DNA of 28,911 nucleotides. Source: UBA9547 sp043769845 (GTDB lineage Bacteria; Bacteroidota; Bacteroidia; Cytophagales; UBA9547). Below the pieces are notes generated by a model. That model had not been told where the DNA came from and searched no databases. It saw only the letters and a program-made list of their open reading frames with translations. Within the stretch, counting starts at the first letter, position 1. Each line of letters opens with the position of its first letter. The translations under genes and the position numbers were made by a program. The DNA lies in NCBI GenBank assembly GCA_043769845.1, contig JAYVIX010000197.1, positions 1 to 28,911 on the forward strand, given 5' to 3'. Below are positions 1 to 8,395 of the stretch, in pieces.

Positions 1-1104
1 ATTTGTTTCATACGTACTTTGAGTAAACGCGCTTTCGAGTCCCCATTTTTTGTTGAAGGAAGTAAACCGGTGTTTTCCATACACTACTTCTTGTTTCTGA
101 CCAATGGAAGAAGAAGCGTCATACAACGTAAAACGAGGGTCTATTCCGTAGGCCGAACTATGGCTTTCGTAATGCCGTGCATATCCAATAGTGAAATTGC
201 TGTACGAAATATCTGCATTGAAAAAATGCGATTTCGTAGGCATTTCGAAACCTCGAGAAAGCGATTCGCCCTTGAAACTATTTCCTGCGCCTTTTTCGAA
301 CGAAGTTAAACTATTGACTTTCTGATAATAAGGCGATTCCACGATCAGTCCGTTGGTACGTGTTTGGTTGTTGTACCATTTGAATTGTTCAGGATTTGTC
401 ACTTGGTAGTTGGGTTCGGCTGAAGAATAATAATTGCCCGAAATCGAATAAGTGAGCTTTCCTGTTTTGGCGCCAGCAGTAAACGAATTGTTCGAACTAC
501 TATACTGCCCATACGAAGTGGCCACTTCGGCTTCCTGATAATGGCTGTTTTCTTGCGAACGCGTGATAATGTTCACAATACCGCTAAAGGCGTCCACACC
601 ATAAAGAGCTGAAGCGGGCCCAATAATTACTTCCACTCGTTTGGCATTGGCCAATGAAAAATTGCTCGCCAAAGTGTATCCATCGCCAGTAGCAGGTGTA
701 AAGCGAATACCGTTTAGTAATATAAGTAATTTTTCATTTCCTGAAATGCCTCGAATGGTAGCGATATTTCGGTATTCAGGATTTGAGTTGTGTTGGATTT
801 CGATTTCGGGCACGTCTTCGATCAGTTCCGAAAGGTTGGTGTAACCGCGGTTTCTGATTTGTTCTTGTGAAAACACATAGGCGGTAGCAGGAGCATCTGC
901 CACACTTTGTTTTTTCTTCGAGGCCGAAACCATTCCGATATTCAAAAGGTCTTCGAGTGAAACGTCAAATAGCTCAAAGACTTCATTTTCGGTTTTGGGA
1001 TTGCTTTGTGCTACGATTTTATGTTCATGTAATAAACAAAGAAACATTGCGCCAATAGCGAAGTATTTCGGGGTCAATTTGGAATATAGTTCAAAAATAG
1101 GCAT
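1..1104 (-). CDS. TonB-dependent receptor, N-terminal part (truncated by window edge)
   Basis: The minus strand is open without a stop from an ATG at 1104 to base 1, giving 368 residues. The N-terminus looks like an export signal with a hydrophobic stretch at about residues 15-33 ending near IVAQS. It is followed by LEDLLNIGMVSASKKKQ and a plug domain (about 60-180). The plug shows the usual run: APATAYVFSQEQI, LSELIEDVPEIEIQ, IRGISGNEKLLILLNGI, then VEVIIGPASALYGVDAFSGIVNIIT. From about residue 185 alternating aromatic strands begin the barrel. Family members are outer-membrane active transporters energised by TonB-ExbBD; the substrate cannot be told from this part. The C-terminal barrel lies outside the window. 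It is divergent from the lipoprotein gene at 1275. I saw no convincing promoter for it in the 160-bp gap. Confidence 0.9.
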   Translation of the reverse strand, partial: MPIFELYSKLTPKYFAIGAMFLCLLHEHKIVAQSNPKTENEVFELFDVSLEDLLNIGMVSASKKKQSVADAPATAYVFSQEQIRNRGYTNLSELIEDVPEIEIQHNSNPEYRNIATIRGISGNEKLLILLNGIRFTPATGDGYTLASNFSLANAKRVEVIIGPASALYGVDAFSGIVNIITRSQENSHYQEAEVATSYGQYSSSNNSFTAGAKTGKLTYSISGNYYSSAEPNYQVTNPEQFKWYNNQTRTNGLIVESPYYQKVNSLTSFEKGAGNSFKGESLSRGFEMPTKSHFFNADISYSNFTIGYARHYESHSSAYGIDPRFTLYDASSSIGQKQEVVYGKHRFTSFNKKWGLESAFTQSTYETN

Positions 1105-1206
1105 TCGATAATAGGTAAGGTTTTAGAGCCAATGTGCCTGAAACATAGAAATATACATCAAGTTTGTGCATTAAAAATGACAAAATCAATACCATTTCAA
1201 ATTAGT

Positions 1207-1238
1207 ATTGACCTTGATGCTTCGATTCTTTATGTTTG
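1207..1238 (+). promoter_or_regulatory. Bacteroidota-type promoter for the lipoprotein gene at 1275
   Basis: ATTG at 1207-1210, a 20-nt spacer, and TATGTTTG at 1231-1238 fit the Bacteroidota consensus TTTG-N19-21-TAnnTTTG, with a perfect -7 box. Predicted transcription start is near 1242, leaving a leader of about 30 nt before the ATG at 1275. Seen in sequence; activity is inferred. Confidence 0.5.
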
Positions 1239-1274
1239 TTAGATAAATAGGCTTGAATTCTTATCTTGAACAAT

Positions 1275-2471
1275 ATGAAAAAGTACTACCTAAACCTAAG
1301 TTTTGTAGCAATGTTAGTTGCTACCGTGTTTTTTAGCAATTCCTGTGGCAAAAAATCGAGTGATCCTGCACCTGCCGAAACGCCTACCACACCTACTGCA
1401 AATGTAAAAGAGGTGCCAAGAGATATTAAAACGAAGGAACCAGCTAGTGAAGGAGATGGCACCGTGCGTACTAGCCCTACAAGTGTGATCACCAATGGCA
1501 CAACAGTTGCGGTACAGGCACCCACTTCGAATTTCAAAACCACAGGACTTTCGGCTGATGGTAAAACAAATTTAAATAATTTGCTTGGGGTGACGAACGC
1601 TAGAATGGCTGGTGCTTTTGATTTTGGTTGGTACGTAATTAAAGTAGATGCTCAATTAGATCCAAATTCTGTTGAGAAAACTGATTTACTAGGTGATGCT
1701 AATCCTAATCCTGATTCATTAGAGACTATTCTGTTTTTTGATGATGAGAATCCCGGAATTTATTATCAGTACTACTATGCTTTGGATAAGAATCAAACTG
1801 GAGATTTAAAATTTTGGGATTGGGGCACATACGCTGTTGACAAAGAAGTCAAGACAATTGCTTTTGATTTTGATTCGAAAAATGTACCCGAATCTATCTG
1901 GAACATTAAATTTATGACTAGCTCAAGTATGGTTTTGAAAACCGATATTGAGGGAGATTCTGGAGTTGTTCCAGTAACGGTTGGTTTGTATGGTTTTAAT
2001 CTTCAATCTGGAAATGATACTCATGATGCTAGCACTTTAGAAACAAACCTAGCTCCATCACCTTCAAATCCAGTGTCTTGGTATTTAGATTCTTATAATT
2101 TCCCACAACAAACTACTCCTGATTATTATTGTCAAATCGCATCACCAATCTCATTTTATCCTTCAATTTCTTATATGTATGGAAGTCCAATCCCATGTTC
2201 TGAATCACAATTAGGATATTACTATTTTAAAAAATCAAGTACAAATAAGGAAGTTCTTGTGATGTATTTTGACATTTTTATAGATAACAGTTCGTTAAAT
2301 CCAATCACATACACTGATTTCTTTGTAGAAGCAGAAGTTACATTAACTGATGGTGTTCTAAGTTTGATGTATACAAGTTGTCCGTTAATTCCTTCAATTG
2401 TAAATTCTACATCAAAATATACCACTACAGTGCCCACAGCACCTGTTTCAACAGCTGTTAGAAAAGAATAA
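1275..2471 (+). CDS. Outer-membrane/surface lipoprotein of unknown function
   Basis: A 398-residue protein starting at ATG 1275; an in-frame TTG at 1266 is possible but adds nothing. MKKYYLNLSFVAML plus a hydrophobic core ends in SNSC, a loose Bacteroidota lipobox with the lipidated Cys at about residue 24. A Ser/Asp/Pro/Thr-rich tether follows (SSDPAPAETPTTPT). The body (about 70-390) is rich in Asp, Asn, Tyr and Thr, with no Cys-based or catalytic motif I recognise. A stretch at about 240-340 is Tyr/Pro/Ser-rich. The gene stands alone between a promoter and a strong terminator. Its codon use from about 1660 on is more AT-rich than that of neighbouring metabolic genes, as often seen for fast-evolving surface proteins. 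Function unknown. Confidence 0.75.
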   Translation: MKKYYLNLSFVAMLVATVFFSNSCGKKSSDPAPAETPTTPTANVKEVPRDIKTKEPASEGDGTVRTSPTSVITNGTTVAVQAPTSNFKTTGLSADGKTNLNNLLGVTNARMAGAFDFGWYVIKVDAQLDPNSVEKTDLLGDANPNPDSLETILFFDDENPGIYYQYYYALDKNQTGDLKFWDWGTYAVDKEVKTIAFDFDSKNVPESIWNIKFMTSSSMVLKTDIEGDSGVVPVTVGLYGFNLQSGNDTHDASTLETNLAPSPSNPVSWYLDSYNFPQQTTPDYYCQIASPISFYPSISYMYGSPIPCSESQLGYYYFKKSSTNKEVLVMYFDIFIDNSSLNPITYTDFFVEAEVTLTDGVLSLMYTSCPLIPSIVNSTSKYTTTVPTAPVSTAVRKE

Positions 2472-2495
2472 TTTCAAACTATTTAGCTAGACAAT

Positions 2496-2526
2496 AAGAA
2501 AGCGGCTAGTTCCGCTTTCTTTGTTT
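2496..2526 (+). terminator. Rho-independent terminator after the lipoprotein gene
   Basis: A perfect 10-bp stem, AAGAAAGCGG (2496-2505) with CCGCTTTCTT (2512-2521), 6-nt loop, followed by TGTTTTG. It lies 25 nt after the stop at 2471. Confidence 0.75.
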
Positions 2527-2530
2527 TGAC

Positions 2531-2558
2531 TTTGGTCAGTACCGCAGGTCAGGCCAAA
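2531..2558 (+). repeat. Intergenic hairpin repeat, copy 1 (AGYAYYGYARGTCA loop)
   Basis: Stem TTTGGTC (2531-2537) pairs with GGCCAAA (2552-2558) over 7 bp, one of them a T-G wobble. The 14-nt loop 2538-2551 is AGTACCGCAGGTCA. The same loop, with different stems, recurs at 4017-4030 and 15694-15707. It sits between a terminator and the promoter at 2585, so it need not belong to either gene's mRNA. Function unknown. Confidence 0.6.
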
Positions 2559-2584
2559 TTTATTACCGAAAAAACAATATACAT

Positions 2585-2615
2585 ATTGTTTTAAATCCAT
2601 TTTTAAATAACTTTC
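2585..2615 (+). promoter_or_regulatory. Candidate promoter for the genes at 2644 and 3160
   Basis: ATTG at 2585-2588, 19-nt spacer, TAACTTTC at 2608-2615 (7 of 8 consistent with TAnnTTTG). The expected start is near 2619, about 25 nt before the ATG at 2644. Confidence 0.4.
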
Positions 2616-2643
2616 CTGTCATTATTTAAATAAATAATCCAAA

Positions 2644-3147
2644 ATGAAAGAACGTTGTAAAAAAATACTGTTGGTTCCGTTGCTTGGTTTGGGCATTGGA
2701 GCGATGGCGCAAACCAATCTAGTAGTGGCATCCAAAAATGCCTTAGAAACCGCCTATGACCTTAGCACTGTTCGTGCCATGTATTTTGCAAAAGACAGTT
2801 TGAAGGTAAAAACTACCAATGCTGCACCAAAAGCCTATGCGATAAATACTGTGCGAAAAGTGCATTTTAAACAAAGTTCATTGGGAATCTCAGAATCATT
2901 TACTCAAGTGAAAGCAGAGAACATCGCTTGGTTGTGGCCAAACCCAGCTGAAAGAGAAATTACTTTTGGCATTCACGCATCAGAAGCGCAAGTAAGTATT
3001 TATGACCAAACTGGTAGATTGGTTTTGCAACAGCCACTCAATGCTTTGCAAATGAGTCTTGATATCTCTCTACTAGCCCAAGGCTTGTATGTAGCTAAAA
3101 TAGCAACGCCTAGCCAAAGCCAAACCATTTCTTTTCTGAAAAAATAA
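2644..3147 (+). CDS. Short secreted protein with T9SS type A sorting domain
   Basis: A 167-residue exported protein. A Sec signal (MKERCKKILLVPLLGLGIGAM) ends at AQ, near residue 23. Residues about 25-80 hold two copies of a short motif, LVVASKN...AYDLSTVRAMYF and LKVKTTN...AYAINTVRKVHF, a pattern common at the N-terminus of small exported Bacteroidota proteins. Residues about 95-167 form a type A sorting domain: WLWPNPAEREITF, then VSIYDQTGRLVLQQ, then LAQGLYVAKI, ending in basic residues. T9SS would carry it across the outer membrane and attach it to the surface. There is almost nothing between signal, repeats and sorting tail, so it is unusually small for T9SS cargo. It lies 12 nt upstream of the FISUMP gene, probably in one operon. 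Confidence 0.8.
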   Translation: MKERCKKILLVPLLGLGIGAMAQTNLVVASKNALETAYDLSTVRAMYFAKDSLKVKTTNAAPKAYAINTVRKVHFKQSSLGISESFTQVKAENIAWLWPNPAEREITFGIHASEAQVSIYDQTGRLVLQQPLNALQMSLDISLLAQGLYVAKIATPSQSQTISFLKK

Positions 3148-3159
3148 ACCAATATTAAC

Positions 3160-3921
3160 ATGAGAAAAATAGTATACATTTTAGGCGGTCTATTTTGTTT
3201 ATCCCTTAGCCAAAGCATTGCACAAGATACATTGGTAGTAATGAAAGCTGGACAAGCGGTATACAAACGTGTTGTTTCAGAGGTAGATAGCATTATTTTT
3301 AAACCGAAAAAACTAACTGTGACTGATATAGATGGTAACATATATCTAGTAGTGACCGTAGGTACACAAGTATGGATGGGCGAGAATCTTCGAGTAGAAA
3401 AATACAACGATGGTACTCCTATTCCTTTAGTGATAGACAATACCTCTTGGGCAAATAATCGCCTCAATAAAACTAAATTACCTATGATGACTTGGTACAA
3501 CAACGACAAAGCCACCTACACTGCAAACAAATACGGAGCTTTGTACAATTGGCATGTAGTGAATACGGCAAAATTATGCCCTGTAGGTTGGCACGTACCT
3601 ACCGATGCCGAATGGACAATATTCACCACTTATTTGGGAGGAGCAACAGTTGCTGGTATCAAGCTAAAGGCAACTTCAGGGTGGGATCCAGGTGAAAATT
3701 CTACAAATGAAACAAAATTTTCTGCATTTCCAGGGGGATATTTGAACGATTTAGATGGAACCTTCAATGCAATTGGTCGCTCAGGGTACTGGTGGTCTGC
3801 CACAGCAGTTGGTACTTCTTCCGCATTGAAGCGACAAATGTTTTATAACAATAGTAATGTCCTCAATCTCTTAAACTGGACAAGAGAGATTGGCATGTCG
3901 GTGCGTTGTATCATGGATTAA
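3160..3921 (+). CDS. Exported FISUMP-domain protein
   Basis: A 253-residue protein with a Sec signal (MRKIVYILGGLFCLSLSQSIAQ). One copy of the LVV...VSEVDSIIF motif (about 25-48) is also found in the upstream protein. A FISUMP domain (Fibrobacter succinogenes major paralogous domain, about 58-253) follows. Its hallmarks are present: IDGNIYLVVTVGTQVWMGEN, a WYNND turn, YGALYNWHVV, LCPVGWHVPTDAEW, GGYLN, GYWWSAT, and a terminal SVRC near residue 250. FISUMP domains are found on many exported Bacteroidota and Fibrobacter proteins and have no established biochemical activity. There is no T9SS tail and no lipobox, so the destination after the inner membrane is unclear. It shares a probable mRNA with the gene at 2644 and ends at a strong terminator. 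Confidence 0.87.
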   Translation: MRKIVYILGGLFCLSLSQSIAQDTLVVMKAGQAVYKRVVSEVDSIIFKPKKLTVTDIDGNIYLVVTVGTQVWMGENLRVEKYNDGTPIPLVIDNTSWANNRLNKTKLPMMTWYNNDKATYTANKYGALYNWHVVNTAKLCPVGWHVPTDAEWTIFTTYLGGATVAGIKLKATSGWDPGENSTNETKFSAFPGGYLNDLDGTFNAIGRSGYWWSATAVGTSSALKRQMFYNNSNVLNLLNWTREIGMSVRCIMD

Positions 3922-3948
3922 TTTATTTATTATTTAACAAGGATTTTC

Positions 3949-3984
3949 AAAAAAGCCTTTGGAGTTTTTGCCAAAGGCTTTTTT
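3949..3984 (+). terminator. Rho-independent terminator after the FISUMP gene
   Basis: AAAAGCCTTTGG (3951-3962) and CCAAAGGCTTTT (3971-3982) form a perfect 12-bp stem with an 8-nt loop, flanked by A and T runs. It overlaps an in-frame extension of the next gene, which argues against any CHAT start upstream of 4064. Confidence 0.85.
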
Positions 3985-4007
3985 CTTATCTTCGGTACTG
4001 TTTTTAA

Positions 4008-4039
4008 AATTCGTCCAGCATTGTAGGTCATGCCGAATT
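4008..4039 (+). repeat. Intergenic hairpin repeat, copy 3 (diverged stem, same loop)
   Basis: AATTCG (4008-4013) pairs with CGAATT (4034-4039). Inside a 3-by-3 internal region is the 14-nt loop AGCATTGTAGGTCA (4017-4030), which aligns without gaps to the loops at 2538 and 15694. The stem sequence is unrelated to those copies but still pairs. It ends 24 nt before the CHAT start codon, so it probably lies in that gene's leader. Confidence 0.5.
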
Positions 4040-4063
4040 ATTACTAAATATCTTAAAAACGAA

Positions 4064-7000
4064 ATGTACTCAAAACACCTTTTTCCATTCCTAATTGCTT
4101 GCTTACTGGCAACAGGAAGTTTCGTTATTGCCCAAAACAGAAACGATAAAAAATTTGCCAAAATCGAACGGCTTTATCAGTCGGGAAATGCAAAAAAAGC
4201 ATTTAAGAAGAACGAATCGTTGTTGAATTCGATGCTTCGGAAAGGGCAAAAAGATGTTGGCGATGCTTCTAAAGCGTACCTATTTCAAGGCAAGATTCTG
4301 CAACACTTGGGTCGAAGTAAGGATTATGAAAAATCATTCAAAGAGTCGATTGGGGTTGCCAAAAAAGTATATGGCGATACTGGCCGAGTGGTTTGCGAAA
4401 TGTATTTGGGTATAGCCGAAGCCTATTTCGAAGACGGAAATTTCAGAAAGGCCTCCGAAACATTGATTATTGCCAATCAGGCATTTGCCAAATCGAAGAA
4501 TAAATACGTAGCATTCAGTCCCATTTACACACTGCTTTTGGCAAGAGTCAACACCCAGCTAGGCTATCTAAACCGTGCTGATAGTTTGGCCAAAGTGCTA
4601 ACGCCTCTTTTAGACAGCCGAATCGTGAAAGCCGAAAATAGTACGGATGCCAAAGGGAAAACAAAGTTTGTGAACCTACCAAGTCAAGAATTGAAGGCAC
4701 GCAAACTAGCTTATGCTCAGGTACTTTCCTTGAAAGCTGATATTGCTTTTGAGAAAGGTCTTTTTCAAGAAGCCGATTCCTTATATAAGCTTGCAAACAA
4801 ATGGACAGCCAAAAATCTTGGATCTAAAAATCCTATCACCTCGCACAACCTACAGGCTATGGCACTTATTCAGGAGCAAGTTGGCAACTTGCGTACGGCC
4901 AACGGAATTTATGCCAAATCTTTTTCGGCAGTCAAAAACCGTCAGGATATGTACTATTTCCAAGGTTTTGAAAAAATGATTTACGGCAAGATGGTCAAAG
5001 ACAAATTCAAATCGACTCCGCACAAAAGTTTGACGCAAATGGAGCGTAAAGCAAAATCGTATTTCAAAAACACAAGCATTTTTGGAGCTGAAAAGCAAAT
5101 TTTGGAAGAATGGTTTTTGGCGAATAAATACAAAAACAACGATGTAGCCGAGCGATTACAAGAGGTGTTGGGAAATAGAGAAATCGTTCCTAAATATTCC
5201 CCTTATCGTATCAAAATACAGGAAATATTCCTTGTATTAAGTGCTCGAGAACGCAATATGAAATCGACAGAAGACACTTTGTTGGCGATTATGGATGTGG
5301 CGAAAGAATTATACGGAGAACAAAGTCCCGCTTTCCATCAACGAAAACTCGATTTGGCCGACTTCTATTTGAAAAAAATGGGTGACACCAGAAAGGCAGA
5401 AGAGATTTATCTGAAAAGTTTTGTAGATGTGGTGAGTAAAGAAATCTCACCACGAAGCGACAAATACGTTTGGTACATGAACGACATTGGCACGCTTTAT
5501 ACCTTGTCTGAAAATTTTAACAAATCGACCGAGTATCTGAAAGCGGCAGAAAAACAGGCACTTGTCAACTTTGGAACGCAAGATCCTGATTATGCGATTG
5601 TACTGGGCAATTTGGCCAATGTGTACTTGAATACAGGAAAATATACGGAGTCGAAACTGATGTTTGGCAAGGCTGAGGAAATTATGAACAAAGGCGATCG
5701 AGACGATTATTCACCCGCAAATGCGGCTACGTATCAGAACATTGCCGAAGGATATAGCACCTATGGTTTGTATGAAAAATCGGAAAAATGCCTTGATAAA
5801 GCCGCAAAAATCATGGACAAATGCGTGCGCAAAGGCTATGATGTAGCTGGAAATTCTAGTCCAGACGAAATGGCTTCGCTTTATATAAGAACAGGAAAAT
5901 ACCGCGATGCGGAGAAAATCCTGAAACAATCGATTGCCGATAAGGAAAAAGCCAAAGGCAAAGACGCTCGCGAACTCATCAAACCACTCAATCTTTTGGG
6001 GCGATTGTACTACACGATTGGCGATTATGGTCAGTCAGAAATGCTGATGAACAGGGCGGTGAAACTAAGTGTCAACTATTCGGGTGATACTACATTGCGC
6101 TATGCCGAGAGTTTGAAAATTCTCCACAAGCTGCATGTTGCTTTTGGAGATTATGAAAAAGCAGAACAAGCTTGTTCGAAACAAATCGCGATTACTACCA
6201 AGATTTTGGGGCGTGAAAACGTAAACGTGGCAGATGCCCTTGCATCATTGGCTATCATTCGGTACAACCAAGGTGCTAGTGCCAAATCTGCTCGTCAAAT
6301 GCTGACCGAATCAAATGCCATTCTCAAAAAACAAGTGGGTGTTGATAATCCTTTTTATATCAATGGATTAAAAACATTGGCTTTCTTCCAAATGGAAACT
6401 GGCCAGCTTGCATCGGCAGATAGTTTGATCAATGTGACCGAAAATTTCTGGCTTACCAAATTGGGCAAAGACAATATTTATACGCCCGAATTGGATTTGA
6501 TGCGTGGCGATTTGTTCAGAAAACAAGCCAAATACGACCTAGCTTTGGATAAATACGACCATGCTTTGGGGCTTTACAAAAAACAATTCAGTTCCAAGCA
6601 TCCTGATTATGTCAAAACACTAAGCCGAATTTCGAAAACCAATTATGCCAAAGGCGATTACAAAAGCGCACTTTCGGCCATCAAGACTACCACGGAAGGT
6701 TATTACGATTTCATTACCAAATATTTCCCAGTACTTAGTTTTGGCGAGAAAAGTAAATATTGGGATTTGATCAAAGGCGATTTTGAATTTTTCAATTCGC
6801 TTTCCTTGAAATTGAAAGATCAGAATCCTGAATTGGTCGGTCAGATGTACGATTATGTATTGGCTACCAAAGCGTTACTGCTCAGCAACTCGATCAAAGT
6901 ACGCCAGCGAATCCTTGGAAGTGGCGATAAAGTACTGATTGCCAAATTTACCAATTGGAACGAAAAGAAGGACTTGTATACCCGCACGCTTTCTTATTCA

Positions 7001-8296
7001 AGTGAAGATTTGAAAAAAGAAAACATAGATCCTGCTAAATTGGAGCAAGAAATCAACGATTTGGAGAAAGAATTGAGTTTGTCTTCAGAAGAATTTTCGA
7101 GAAGTTTTGAAAACAAATCATTCCGTTGGAAAGACGTAAAAAAGGCTTTGAAACCACAAGAAGCCGCGATCGAAATCCTGAGATTTAGACATTATACCAA
7201 TGCGTTTAGCGATTCGATTATTTATGCTGCCCTCATTGTGACGCCCGAAACCGAGAAAAATCCTGAATTGGTCGTGTTGCCAAATGGCAAGCAGATGGAG
7301 AAAAAATTCATCAAATATTACCGCAACACCATCAAATTCAAAAACGAGGACGAGCTTTCGTACGACATTTATTGGAAAGCAATCGAAGCAAAATTGAAAA
7401 ACACCAACACAGTTTACCTTTCGTGCGAAGGAGTTTACAATCAAATCAACATCGAAACGCTAGAAGATTCAAATGAAAAATATATCATTGATAAATACGA
7501 TGTTATTTTAGTGAGTAATACTAAAGACTTGGTTTTGAATGCTATATATGCCAAGAAAAAGATCAAAAAAGCGGGACAGAACAACATCACACTTATCGGA
7601 AATCCGCAGTTTTATGCTGACAACTCTACCATTGTTACACGCACTATTCCGCAATTAGCTGGAGCAGAAATAGAAGCCAAAGAAATTTCGAGTCTTTATT
7701 CAGGCAGTAAATGGAAAGATTTTCTGATGACAAATGCGCTTGCGGACGAGGAAAAATTGAAAAGCATGGAAGGTTCGCGCATTCTTCACGTGGCCACTCA
7801 TGGTTATTTCCAGCCCGACCAAAATGGTGGCAAACAAGACGAAAGTTCGATCATGAAGAAAAATGAAGTGAATCCACTTTTTCGCTCAGGAATCTTGTTG
7901 GCGGGCGCAGGCGATCTGATGGATAATAACTTTTCGGCAGGAACGGTTAATAGTCAGAATGGAATACTCACAGCCTACGAGGCCATGAATATGAACCTAG
8001 ACAATACCGAACTTGTTACCCTAAGTGCTTGTGAAACAGGACTTGGTGATGTGCAAATTGGAGAGGGAGTTGCAGGTTTACAACGTTCGTTCTTGGTGGC
8101 AGGAGCCGAAAATGTGGTGATGAGTTTGTTTAAAGTAAATGACGAAATCACCGAAAAATTGATGCTTACGTTCTACGAAAAATGGCTTAAATCGGGCGAT
8201 AAACGAAAAGCATTCATCGATGCCAAAAGAGAAATCAAATCACAACATCCTGAATCGATTTATTGGGGTTCGTTTATAATGATTGGTATTAATTAG
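4064..8296 (+). CDS. Exported TPR-CHAT protein (caspase-like protease domain)
   Basis: A 1410-residue protein starting at ATG 4064. This start gives a clean signal peptide (MYSKHLFPFLIACLLATGSF then VIAQ); the 35 codons upstream run through a terminator. Residues about 30-950 are helical repeats of TPR type, with many A..YL..G....A pairs such as LANVYLNTGKYTESKLMF and LGRLYYTIGDYGQSEMLM. Residues about 1080-1410 are a CHAT domain (caspase HetF associated with TPRs). ILHVATHGYF places the catalytic His at 1246, and VTLSACETGLGD places the catalytic Cys at 1323, followed by EGVAGLQRSFLVAGAENVVMSLFKV. Both catalytic residues are intact. CHAT proteins are clan CD peptidases, and the TPRs usually act as sensor or substrate scaffold. 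The signal peptide puts this one in the periplasm or outside the cell. Substrate unknown. No T9SS tail was seen. Confidence 0.9.
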   Translation: MYSKHLFPFLIACLLATGSFVIAQNRNDKKFAKIERLYQSGNAKKAFKKNESLLNSMLRKGQKDVGDASKAYLFQGKILQHLGRSKDYEKSFKESIGVAKKVYGDTGRVVCEMYLGIAEAYFEDGNFRKASETLIIANQAFAKSKNKYVAFSPIYTLLLARVNTQLGYLNRADSLAKVLTPLLDSRIVKAENSTDAKGKTKFVNLPSQELKARKLAYAQVLSLKADIAFEKGLFQEADSLYKLANKWTAKNLGSKNPITSHNLQAMALIQEQVGNLRTANGIYAKSFSAVKNRQDMYYFQGFEKMIYGKMVKDKFKSTPHKSLTQMERKAKSYFKNTSIFGAEKQILEEWFLANKYKNNDVAERLQEVLGNREIVPKYSPYRIKIQEIFLVLSARERNMKSTEDTLLAIMDVAKELYGEQSPAFHQRKLDLADFYLKKMGDTRKAEEIYLKSFVDVVSKEISPRSDKYVWYMNDIGTLYTLSENFNKSTEYLKAAEKQALVNFGTQDPDYAIVLGNLANVYLNTGKYTESKLMFGKAEEIMNKGDRDDYSPANAATYQNIAEGYSTYGLYEKSEKCLDKAAKIMDKCVRKGYDVAGNSSPDEMASLYIRTGKYRDAEKILKQSIADKEKAKGKDARELIKPLNLLGRLYYTIGDYGQSEMLMNRAVKLSVNYSGDTTLRYAESLKILHKLHVAFGDYEKAEQACSKQIAITTKILGRENVNVADALASLAIIRYNQGASAKSARQMLTESNAILKKQVGVDNPFYINGLKTLAFFQMETGQLASADSLINVTENFWLTKLGKDNIYTPELDLMRGDLFRKQAKYDLALDKYDHALGLYKKQFSSKHPDYVKTLSRISKTNYAKGDYKSALSAIKTTTEGYYDFITKYFPVLSFGEKSKYWDLIKGDFEFFNSLSLKLKDQNPELVGQMYDYVLATKALLLSNSIKVRQRILGSGDKVLIAKFTNWNEKKDLYTRTLSYSSEDLKKENIDPAKLEQEINDLEKELSLSSEEFSRSFENKSFRWKDVKKALKPQEAAIEILRFRHYTNAFSDSIIYAALIVTPETEKNPELVVLPNGKQMEKKFIKYYRNTIKFKNEDELSYDIYWKAIEAKLKNTNTVYLSCEGVYNQINIETLEDSNEKYIIDKYDVILVSNTKDLVLNAIYAKKKIKKAGQNNITLIGNPQFYADNSTIVTRTIPQLAGAEIEAKEISSLYSGSKWKDFLMTNALADEEKLKSMEGSRILHVATHGYFQPDQNGGKQDESSIMKKNEVNPLFRSGILLAGAGDLMDNNFSAGTVNSQNGILTAYEAMNMNLDNTELVTLSACETGLGDVQIGEGVAGLQRSFLVAGAENVVMSLFKVNDEITEKLMLTFYEKWLKSGDKRKAFIDAKREIKSQHPESIYWGSFIMIGIN

Positions 8297-8342
8297 TTCG
8301 AGGTTTCTCCAGTTCCTTGATCGTAGTTATTTAGTGGTGAAT

Positions 8343-8391
8343 TAAACTACAAACTAGGAATAACGAACGAGGAATAAAGAACAAAAACTAT
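8343..8391 (+). repeat. Degenerate heptamer tandem repeats in the leader of the gene at 8396
   Basis: Seven consecutive 7-nt units fill 8343-8391. They begin TAAACTA, CAAACTA, GGAATAA, and GGAATAA recurs at 8371-8377. On the other strand the units read as GTTxxTT/TAGTTTN types, like the arrays at 10630 and 26970. The last unit ends five bases before the ATG. Confidence 0.5.
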
Positions 8392-8395
8392 AGAA

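Noticed and set aside
3000..3515. 171-codon minus-strand frame
   Set aside because: It spans the end of the T9SS-sorted gene and the start of the FISUMP gene on the other strand. Both plus-strand proteins have clear domains and signals.
3959..4063. In-frame upstream extension of the TPR-CHAT gene
   Set aside because: It runs through a perfect terminator stem and the hairpin repeat. Starting at 4064 gives a proper signal peptide.
4064..8296. TPR-CHAT considered as a type III-E CRISPR effector partner
   Set aside because: The protein carries a signal peptide, and no gRAMP/Cas7-11-like gene or CRISPR array is near it.
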